A stretch of DNA of 64,000 nt from the NCBI GenBank assembly GCA_022841825.1, contig JALHQT010000004.1, positions 310,001-374,000 on the forward strand, read 5' to 3'. Within the stretch, counting starts at the first letter, position 1; each line of letters starts with the position of its first letter. This document shows positions 58,181-64,000 of the stretch, one piece after another. The translations under genes and the position numbers were made by a program. The notes below the pieces were generated by a model. That model saw nothing but the letters and a program-made list of their open reading frames with translations, made no database searches and had not been told where the DNA came from. The stretch is from Anaerolineae bacterium. GTDB taxonomy: Bacteria > Chloroflexota > Anaerolineae > Aggregatilineales > Phototrophicaceae.

Positions 58181-59281
58181 ATGTTTGATAAACCCATGAC
58201 TTCTCCATTGCTCGTCGTCGATGCTCATCAGGACATCGCCTACAACTACCTTGCATTCGGACGCGATTACCGCGAAAGCGCCTTCACCAAGCGTGAACGC
58301 GAAGGGGTATATGTGCAGCAGCAGCGCAGCGGGTCTGCGACCCTTGGGCTGCCGGATGCGCTGCTGGGGCGTGTGGCGCTGGTCTTTTCGACCTTGTTCG
58401 TCGCCCCGCGTAAGCGGACCAGCTTGTATGAAACCGTTACCTACACGACGCCGCAAGAGGCATACACGATTGCCACTCGTCAGTGGGATTACTATCAGCG
58501 CCTGGCGGATGAGGACGCGCGCCTTCGCCTGGTGTCTCGTCAGGCGGATCTGGATGCGGTGCTGGCGACCTGGGCGGATGGGCGACCGCTGGAGAACGCG
58601 CAGCAGGGACTTGTCCTGCTGATGGAGGGGGCAGACCCGATCCTCGAACCTAAGCAGTTCGAGGAATGGTACGAGCGTGGCGTGCGCGCGGTGGGGCTTG
58701 CCTGGGAACGCACGCGCTACGCGGGGGGCACGAACGCCCCCGGTGGCTTGACGTCGCTGGGGCGCGAACTGTTGGAGGTGATGGCGTCGTTCAATGTGCT
58801 GCTCGACCTCTCGCACATGGCAGAGGAAGCCTACATGGAGGCGCTTGATCGTTATGAAGGCAAATCGATTATCGCCAGCCATAGCAATCTACGTCGCTTC
58901 GTGGATACGGATCGCCAGCTCTCCGATGTGATGGTCAGCCGACTTGCCGAGCGGGATGGCGTCATCGGGGTGGTCTTCTATAACCATTTTCTCAATCGTG
59001 ACTGGAGAACGGGCGAACCCCGGTCTCGTGTGCCATTGAGCCGCGTCATTGATATCATCGATGCGATCTGCCAGATGACTGGCAGTGCTGCGCATGTCGG
59101 TATCGGCACGGATCTTGACGGCGGCTTTGGCGTCGAAGATGCTCCTGAGGGTATCAACAGCGTCATGGATCTGTACAGCGGCATCAGCGGGGGGCTGCGC
59201 AGTCGCGGATTTGCCGAGCAGGACATCGCGGCGATCCTGGGTGGTAACATGCTGCGCAAGGTGCGGGAAGTCCTGCCCTGA
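58181..59281 (+). CDS. Membrane dipeptidase (peptidase M19) family protein
   Basis: 366 residues from ATG 58181; ATG 58196 is an alternative. The binuclear zinc site of renal dipeptidase is visible: His16 and Asp18 in DAHQD, Glu149 in LLMEGADP, His212 in LSHM, His234 in ASHSN, and a late GTDLDGG. The family hydrolyses dipeptides, including D-amino acid forms, and some members act on beta-lactams. No signal peptide is seen, so it is probably cytoplasmic. The following membrane gene starts about ten bases after the stop, indicating co-transcription. Confidence 0.94.
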   Translation: MFDKPMTSPLLVVDAHQDIAYNYLAFGRDYRESAFTKREREGVYVQQQRSGSATLGLPDALLGRVALVFSTLFVAPRKRTSLYETVTYTTPQEAYTIATRQWDYYQRLADEDARLRLVSRQADLDAVLATWADGRPLENAQQGLVLLMEGADPILEPKQFEEWYERGVRAVGLAWERTRYAGGTNAPGGLTSLGRELLEVMASFNVLLDLSHMAEEAYMEALDRYEGKSIIASHSNLRRFVDTDRQLSDVMVSRLAERDGVIGVVFYNHFLNRDWRTGEPRSRVPLSRVIDIIDAICQMTGSAAHVGIGTDLDGGFGVEDAPEGINSVMDLYSGISGGLRSRGFAEQDIAAILGGNMLRKVREVLP

Positions 59282-59291
59282 GAGGGTCATG

Positions 59292-59726
59292 ATGGTCAGA
59301 GCGACTCAATTGGGCGTAGCGCTGGGGGCATTGGGCTTCATCCTGACGCTGATGGGGTTGTTCCCCGGCGTAACCGGGATCATCCCTGGGCGTGGCGTGG
59401 GGGCGATTCAGTTCCTGGTCGTGTGGGTCGGTTTCTTTCTACTGATCCTCGGTGCCATCATTTACGTGAAGTATGCGTATTTTCCGCATGATCCGTCCAA
59501 CCTGTCGCAGCAGGTTGGCATTCGTCTGGCGTGGACAGGATTGATCCTGACGGGGATGTCGGGACTCGCGGATTTTCTCGGATTTGGCTCGCAGATCCCA
59601 TCGCCAGAAACCGTCCCCGTTTTTGGGGAATTGCAGCTTCTGGGGGTCGTGGGCGGATTCCTGATGTCTGCGCTGGGCGTCATGTTGTATGCCCTGGCGG
59701 GGATGCCGCGCAGCCCACAGCGCTGA
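59292..59726 (+). CDS. Four-helix membrane protein
   Basis: 144 residues with four membrane helices (~7-28, 38-58, 76-95, 112-135). GAGAGGG precedes two successive ATGs (59289 and 59292). No catalytic motif is seen; GIIPGRGVGAIQFLVVWVGFFLLILGAIIYVKYAYFP is a typical short helical pair. It follows the dipeptidase gene closely and is ended by a terminator. Family unknown. Confidence 0.78.
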   Translation: MVRATQLGVALGALGFILTLMGLFPGVTGIIPGRGVGAIQFLVVWVGFFLLILGAIIYVKYAYFPHDPSNLSQQVGIRLAWTGLILTGMSGLADFLGFGSQIPSPETVPVFGELQLLGVVGGFLMSALGVMLYALAGMPRSPQR

Positions 59727-59728
59727 GG

Positions 59729-59768
59729 GAGTAAGACTCAGCGTATTCTTACTCGGTTTTTCGTTTTT
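59729..59768 (+). terminator. Terminator after the dipeptidase operon
   Basis: GAGTAAGA, loop CTCAGCGTAT and TCTTACTC form an 8-bp stem followed by GGTTTTTCGTTTTT, three bases after the stop codon of the membrane gene. Confidence 0.88.
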
Positions 59769-59894
59769 GGCGTGGCGTTGTCAGGACTTTTGGGGTATTG
59801 TTTACGTCTGAATTCGTCATCATGTGCCACATTCGCAATCAAACCTCGTGGCTACCGTGCTGGCGTTGAGAGAACTCTCTTTAGGAGGATACGA

Positions 59895-61001
59895 ATGCGC
59901 AAGTTCATGACCGTACTTACCGTGCTGGCGCTGGTGGTGCTTGTCGCCGCGCCTGCAATGGCACAAGATCGCCCCTCATTGGCGGATTTCCTTGTAAATG
60001 ATGGTCGCTTTAATACCCTGCTGGCGGCAGTTGGCGCGGCTGGATTGACGGATGCACTCGGCACCGAAGGTCCTATCACTGTGCTCGCTCCGACCGACGA
60101 CGCCTTTGCTGCGCTGCCTTTCGGCGCAGTCGATTATTTGGTGCGTAATCCCGAAGTACTCGCCGGTGTTCTGACCACCCATGTCATCCCCGGTGAAGCC
60201 TATACCCTGCGCGAAATCGCGGGCGGTGCGACGGTCGATTCCTTCAGCGGCGAGCCTGTCACTTTCGCGCTTGCCGATGGCGTGCTAACCGCAAACGGTG
60301 CCACGATCAGTTCGGTGGATAAGCTGGTTGCGAACGGCGTCGTTCACATTCTCGACAGCGTCATCATCCCGACAGCGGCAGCGGAAGCCCTGGCAGCGGC
60401 GACAACTCAGGTGCGCGTTGCCCACTTCTCGCCCGATGGCGGTCCGGTTGATGTCGCCGTCGAAGGCACGAAAGTGCTCGAAGGTGTGACGTTCGGCACC
60501 ATCAGCGACTGGCTGCCGCTGGTCGAGGGTGTCTACACGATCGAAGTATTCGCGGCGGGCGAAGCCAATCCCTTCCGTACGGTGACCACTCGCGTTCCTG
60601 GTGGTGCACATATCACCGTCGCGGCGCGTGGTATCGTCGCGACCAGCGACTTTGCGCTCCAGTTCATTCCGGAAGACTACAGCGAAATCGGCGATGGTCT
60701 CGCGCGTGTGACGGTTCTTCATGCCATCCAGAATGCGCCTTCGGTGGACGTCTGGGCGAATGGTGCGGTGTTGATCAGCAACCTGGGCTATCCTGGCTCG
60801 CTCGGCGATAACGACGGCGTGGATACAGTGAACGTGGCTGCCGCGACGTACAACATTCAGGTTGTACCGTTCGGCGCGACCGAACCGGTCATCCTCGATC
60901 TGCCTGGCGTGACATTTGCCCCGAACACCAACTACTTTGTCGCAGCCATCGGCACACCGACCAATCCATCGTACGCCCTGTCGGCGACCCCTGGCAGCTA
61001 G
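59895..61001 (+). CDS. Secreted FAS1 - DUF4397 protein
   Basis: 368 residues from ATG 59895 (AGGAGG six bases upstream) with a signal peptide ending at about AMAQ (residue 24). A fasciclin domain spans ~27-160 (LLAAVGAAGLTDALGTEGPITVLAPTDDAFAALP, LTTHVIPGE, VVHILDSVIIP). From ~175 a DUF4397-type region with two similar repeats follows (QVRVAHFSPDGGPVDVAVEGTKVL and RVTVLHAIQNAPSVDVWANGAVL). FAS1 domains mediate adhesion. There is no membrane anchor, so it is released or wall-bound. Confidence 0.92.
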   Translation: MRKFMTVLTVLALVVLVAAPAMAQDRPSLADFLVNDGRFNTLLAAVGAAGLTDALGTEGPITVLAPTDDAFAALPFGAVDYLVRNPEVLAGVLTTHVIPGEAYTLREIAGGATVDSFSGEPVTFALADGVLTANGATISSVDKLVANGVVHILDSVIIPTAAAEALAAATTQVRVAHFSPDGGPVDVAVEGTKVLEGVTFGTISDWLPLVEGVYTIEVFAAGEANPFRTVTTRVPGGAHITVAARGIVATSDFALQFIPEDYSEIGDGLARVTVLHAIQNAPSVDVWANGAVLISNLGYPGSLGDNDGVDTVNVAAATYNIQVVPFGATEPVILDLPGVTFAPNTNYFVAAIGTPTNPSYALSATPGS

Positions 61002-61037
61002 AGGCTTTCGCCCGAAGCTGTTGTAAACCCGCAAGTT

Positions 61038-61073
61038 ATCGAGGTTGGGCATACGCCCGACCTCGATTTGTTT
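61038..61073 (+). terminator. Hairpin between the two FAS1 genes
   Basis: ATCGAGGTtGGGC and GCCCgACCTCGAT form a 12-bp stem with one mismatch, followed by TTGTTTA. It is 37 bases past the first FAS1 stop and 20 before the second FAS1 start; it may give only part termination. Confidence 0.7.
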
Positions 61074-61093
61074 ACCCACAAGGAGACTGCATC

Positions 61094-61498
61094 ATGACCA
61101 AAATCCTTGATGTTGCGATGGCAGATGGTCGGTTTTACACCCTGATTGATGCGCTCAAAGCCGCAAACCTGATCGAGACGCTCGAACAGACGTCACCCTT
61201 TACGCTGCTGGCACCGACCGACGAGGCGTTTGCGCTGCTTCAGCCACAGGGCGTGTCGGCACTCCTCGCGGACACCGTGCTGCTGAACAGGATTCTTGCG
61301 CATCATGTGATCGCGGGGAAGTACTCGGCAGCCGAACTCCTCTTACTGCCGCCGCGCAGCTCGCTCGTCGGACAACCGCTGTCTGCCCGCATCGCGGAAG
61401 ATGTGCTTTACATCGAGGATTCGCGTGTGCTCATGCGTGATATCGAAGGCGACGACGGCATTATGCACGCGCTGGATAAACTGCTTATTCCAGTGTAG
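61094..61498 (+). CDS. Single FAS1-domain protein without signal peptide
   Basis: 134 residues, one fasciclin domain and nothing else (ALKAANLIETLEQTSPFTLLAPTDEAFALLQPQGVSALL, ILAHHVIAGKYSAAELL, DDGIMHALDKLLIPV). AAGGAG lies ten bases before the ATG. Without a signal peptide it should remain in the cytoplasm, unusual for this adhesion fold; some bacterial cytosolic FAS1 proteins are known. It lies 92 bases after the secreted FAS1 gene on the same strand, across a hairpin. Its end overlaps the convergent gene by 14 bases. Confidence 0.9.
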   Translation: MTKILDVAMADGRFYTLIDALKAANLIETLEQTSPFTLLAPTDEAFALLQPQGVSALLADTVLLNRILAHHVIAGKYSAAELLLLPPRSSLVGQPLSARIAEDVLYIEDSRVLMRDIEGDDGIMHALDKLLIPV

Positions 61499-62987
61499 GT
61501 TTTTCTGCGGCTGCCGCTTCTGCCAGATCGACGCGCGGAACAGAAAGGGATGTCGCGGCGGCTTCCGGCGGCGGGATTGGGATGGGCTGCGAGGGCGCGG
61601 TGTCTCCCGTCTTCACCGTCGGCTCGCCAGGCTTGCCCTGATAAATCATTGTCTTCAGAGCGCTGTGCAGGTCCTCTTGCAAACGCGCGCGAAATCCCTT
61701 GAGCGTTTCTCCCTGGCGTTTGCCGAGGAGCGTATAGGTGAAATTCTCCTGAATTGCCCCGCTGACCACTGTCATTTCCGGTTCCCAGTGGTCAATTTGC
61801 ATGAAACTGCCGTTCACCACCTGATACAACTCAAAGATGATGCGGACTTCGCCGTGCGTGCCTCGAAATCTCAGATCTGCTGCGATGGGCAGCATCATGC
61901 TTCGGCGATTGACGTTCTTGAGAAATGCACTGGTCAGCTTGCGCGCAATCGGACGCACCCACTTGTCGGCGTCTGCTTCACTCAGCGTGCTGCTGCGGCG
62001 TACCGCGCGGTCGAGACGGCGCAGGATACCCGCTGCCGCCAATGTCTGGCTGCGTGCGACGCGCCCATAAATGTCGTACTGACTCAGCCGTAAGCCGCGC
62101 ACTCGCCAGCCAGAGAGGGCTTTGCCGTCTATGCCCACCAGTACTTTGCGGATGTGATACTGTCCTTCGATCCTCGGAACGTTGAGCGTGTCGCTTTGCG
62201 CGTTGTGCTGCCAAAGCTGGCGTCTGCCGGCAAGCGTGTTGGGATCATGCGGGGGTACCGCAGCATAAGGCGGTTGCCAGATTTCAAACATGCGAGGTGG
62301 TCGGAAGACCAACCGTAAGATGACCGTCAACACCCAAAGCAGGATCAATGCCACACCGAGCAGTGCGACGATCCCTGCAATCGTCAGCGGATTTGCGAAA
62401 TCAAGCGCCGCGAGATCGATACTGAAAGGCAACCCCTCAATGCTGATCGTTGAAGGTGCCGGAGTGGTAGTTGGCGGAAGCGGTGTCGCTTCAAGCGTTG
62501 CTGCCTGCGCCGGGACGGCAGTCTGCGGGGATAGAGTCGGCACACCGGGCGCGCGCGTGGGGCGTGGCGCGGTCAGTGTCGGGACCAGGTAGCCGACGCG
62601 CGCGATATTGTTGCCTGTGGTCTGACTTTCGGCAGGTTCGATATCGCCAATCCCAACTTCCAGGCGGAAATCGACGTTGCCACCGGGAATGTCGTCCAGC
62701 GCGACGTCAAAGGTCAGGATCTCGATGTCGGGACTGGCGGCGAGGGCGCGTACTGGCTGGGTCGCCACCAGCCGTTCGCCGTCGGTCTCCAGGTAGAGAT
62801 TGGCGTCGGTGGATGTGGTGGCAGCGCCGCCAAGATTAAACACGCTGAACTGGAGGACAAGTGTGGTGCCGTCGGCGCTGACTTCGCGATTGGTGACAGC
62901 GACCTGGTAATCCGGAGAATCAGATTGCGCATAGACCGCAGTAGCGAGTGACAGTAGCACGATGAAGGTGGTCAGCGCCTGGCGCAT
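61485..62987 (-). CDS. Single-pass membrane protein with CARDB-like outer domain
   Basis: 500 residues with a signal peptide (~1-20). Residues ~25-135 resemble a CARDB/immunoglobulin-like domain (VTNREVSADGTTLVLQFSVFNLGGAATT, LTFDVALDDIPGG). A Pro/Thr linker leads to a membrane helix at ~200-228. The ~270 residues after it are inside and of unknown fold (RIEGQYHIRKVLVGIDGKALSGWRVRGLRLSQYDIYGR), ending with a Pro/Ala tail. The layout resembles a surface sensor with a cytoplasmic domain. A good promoter lies upstream at 63029-63057. Confidence 0.75.
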   Translation of the reverse strand: MRQALTTFIVLLSLATAVYAQSDSPDYQVAVTNREVSADGTTLVLQFSVFNLGGAATTSTDANLYLETDGERLVATQPVRALAASPDIEILTFDVALDDIPGGNVDFRLEVGIGDIEPAESQTTGNNIARVGYLVPTLTAPRPTRAPGVPTLSPQTAVPAQAATLEATPLPPTTTPAPSTISIEGLPFSIDLAALDFANPLTIAGIVALLGVALILLWVLTVILRLVFRPPRMFEIWQPPYAAVPPHDPNTLAGRRQLWQHNAQSDTLNVPRIEGQYHIRKVLVGIDGKALSGWRVRGLRLSQYDIYGRVARSQTLAAAGILRRLDRAVRRSSTLSEADADKWVRPIARKLTSAFLKNVNRRSMMLPIAADLRFRGTHGEVRIIFELYQVVNGSFMQIDHWEPEMTVVSGAIQENFTYTLLGKRQGETLKGFRARLQEDLHSALKTMIYQGKPGEPTVKTGDTAPSQPIPIPPPEAAATSLSVPRVDLAEAAAAEKPTLE

Positions 62988-63028
62988 AGCTTTTCTCTAA
63001 AGGTAACAACGGATACAACCACAGTCTA

Positions 63029-63057
63029 ACTATATGCCTAAAAGCGCATATCTCCAA
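63029..63057 (-). promoter_or_regulatory. Promoter of the CARDB-like gene with internal inverted repeat
   Basis: On the minus strand TTGGAG and TATAGT are separated by exactly 17 bases. The spacer contains ATATGC and GCATAT (63032-63037 and 63046-63051 in plus-strand coordinates), which form an inverted repeat lying between -35 and -10 as an operator would. The -10 matches five of six positions. Confidence 0.6.
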
Positions 63058-63208
63058 GACAAGTTATCGGCGGTTGCCCTTCGCGCAGTCGCCGTTCTGG
63101 CAACGTGTCCGCTTTGAGTCCGAATCACCGCCGCTTTCCCCCACAATGACCCCCTGAATATGAAATCGTGTGTGTATCGACCGAGAAGTTCAAAAGGGAG
63201 ATACCACG

Positions 63209-63256
63209 ATGTTCGGTTACGATGGTCCGCGCCCGCCCACACCCTGGGGTCCATAG
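63209..63256 (+). CDS. Possible 15-residue micro-ORF (Pro/Gly-rich)
   Basis: ATG 63209 encodes MFGYDGPRPPTPWGP and stops at 63256. AAAAGGGAG lies eight bases upstream. Sixteen bases after the stop a perfect 15-bp hairpin follows. The peptide has a short Pro/Gly/Trp pattern with no signal. It is the only candidate gene on the plus strand in the 354 bases between two minus-strand genes. Whether it is translated cannot be told. Confidence 0.35.
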   Translation: MFGYDGPRPPTPWGP

Positions 63257-63272
63257 TCCCGGCAGTGGCACA

Positions 63273-63307
63273 ACGAAGAACGGCTCTCCTGCAGAGCCGT
63301 TCTTCGT
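63273..63307. terminator. Perfect 15-bp hairpin after the micro-ORF
   Basis: ACGAAGAACGGCTCT, loop CCTGC and AGAGCCGTTCTTCGT. The stem is perfect but not followed by a T-run on either strand. It lies between the micro-ORF and the convergent TPR-gene end, so it may serve either or act as an RNA element. Confidence 0.6.
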
Positions 63308-63341
63308 GTCTGGATTGCGGCGAAGAAATCAAGAAATCTCT

Positions 63342-64000
63342 TCAGGGAGAAAAGCCCTGGGCATCCCAGGCGTCCCCGATTTTCCTCGCTTCGTCCGCGA
63401 TGCTGTCTTCCAGAATATGGCGGATGTCTTTGTTATCGATTTTTTCTGCTGCTGCTGATGCCTGCGAAAGCAATAGCATCGCCCCAAGCAGATTCCCACT
63501 CATCCGTTCCAGATAAGTCTGTGCGATCTGGATGTCGATCAGACGAAACCCGGCACCGAGTCTTCGCCAGATGCGTCGTGCCTTGGCAAGATGGCGTTTC
63601 GCCTTGCGCACCTCATTGTGCGCCCCATAAGTAAGCGCGAGGGAGTGATCGCAATTGGCGACCATCGGCAGGGTCAATACCTTCTGAAATTTCTCGCGCG
63701 CGTCTGACCAGTCACGAATCGCCTGTTCGACATGACTCTGTTCAAGTGCGCCTGCCGCACGGGTGTAGAGCAGGTAGCCATGGAGAAGCAGAGTTCCGTT
63801 TGAGCAAACATGGTTCTCCAGGATCTTCAGGACGCGGTTCACCTGGTGGTAGCGCTGCTCGGTCCGCGCATTGTGCGCGCGGATGACGGCACAGTCGATT
63901 TTGCCGCGCAGGTTACCCATCCGCTTCCAGAGGCGCAAAGCACTTCGCAGGTACGAGTTGCTGGCGCGCAGGTTGTGGCGATAGGCGTAGAAAGCGGCGA
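63342..64000 (-). CDS. C-terminal part of a TPR-like helical protein (partial)
   Basis: The frame stays open to the right edge; the visible ~219 residues are all helical with TPR-like spacing (AFYAYRHNLRASNSYLRSALRLWKRMG, HVEQAIRDWSDAREKFQKVL, HNEVRKAKRHLAKARRIWRRLG). No upstream start can be seen, so the protein begins outside the window. It may be the tail of a large TPR-containing regulator, but no DNA-binding or NTPase part is visible. A Cys (NHVCSN) and two Trp are the only special residues. Confidence 0.7.
   Translation of the reverse strand, partial: AAFYAYRHNLRASNSYLRSALRLWKRMGNLRGKIDCAVIRAHNARTEQRYHQVNRVLKILENHVCSNGTLLLHGYLLYTRAAGALEQSHVEQAIRDWSDAREKFQKVLTLPMVANCDHSLALTYGAHNEVRKAKRHLAKARRIWRRLGAGFRLIDIQIAQTYLERMSGNLLGAMLLLSQASAAAEKIDNKDIRHILEDSIADEARKIGDAWDAQGFSP

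Overview
The window looks like chromosome from a Gram-positive-like or monoderm bacterium with about 58-60% GC, most likely Chloroflexota (Anaerolineae lineage). This is inference. The hints are secreted proteins with long Pro/Thr 'PTPTATP'-type linkers, a fused transaldolase-glucose-6-phosphate isomerase, several FAS1 and LysM/CAP surface proteins, a PlsY acyltransferase, and no outer-membrane genes. I see no insertion sequences, phage genes, CRISPR arrays or rRNA. There is one tRNA gene (Lys, TTT) and one clear riboswitch (cobalamin).

Layout. 1-9.5 kb holds envelope proteins of unknown role (a lipoprotein, a coiled-coil protein, an M23 peptidase with a propeller), then tsaD, a nucleoside hydrolase, a family 4 uracil-DNA glycosylase, a secreted alpha/beta hydrolase and a PNPOx-like flavoprotein. 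9.5-18.4 kb carries a DUF309 protein, a beta-lactamase-fold hydrolase and a non-oxidative pentose-phosphate cluster (tkt, rpiB, fused tal-pgi). 18.4-30.2 kb has SH3, propeller and TIR-FGE-like surface or signalling proteins, a TrmA-like protein lacking its catalytic Cys, a cold-shock gene with a good promoter and terminator, an operon of CAP/LysM protein, helical proteins and SDR, plsY, a class V aminotransferase-like enzyme and a LysM protein.

30.2-36 kb has a B12-type binding protein behind a cobalamin riboswitch directly after tRNA-Lys, a MacB-like permease with its own operator-like dyad, and an ABC ATPase with a HEAT-repeat protein. 36-45 kb has a ParB-like protein, a kinase-like protein without the usual His, a degenerate TIR-like membrane protein, a TyrA-like dehydrogenase, a PDZ protein, a nucleotidyltransferase plus sulfite-oxidase-fold pair, and a BMP-FAS1 fusion. 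45-54 kb has an MFS transporter, a DUF3352-like protein, serS behind a 49-residue membrane protein, lysS with a PAS kinase, and greA. 54-64 kb has a YfhO-like membrane protein, a five-TM Moco protein with an internal Tat motif, an M19 dipeptidase, two FAS1 proteins, a CARDB-like membrane protein, a 15-residue micro-ORF and the end of a TPR protein.

No single large new system is evident. The most interesting items are the TIR-FGE-like membrane protein and a second TIR-like protein with Glu replaced by Gln, the Cys-less TrmA homologue, the BMP-FAS1 fusion, the polytopic Tat/Moco protein, a clamp-binding tail on the uracil-DNA glycosylase, and several tiny ORFs with strong ribosome binding sites.
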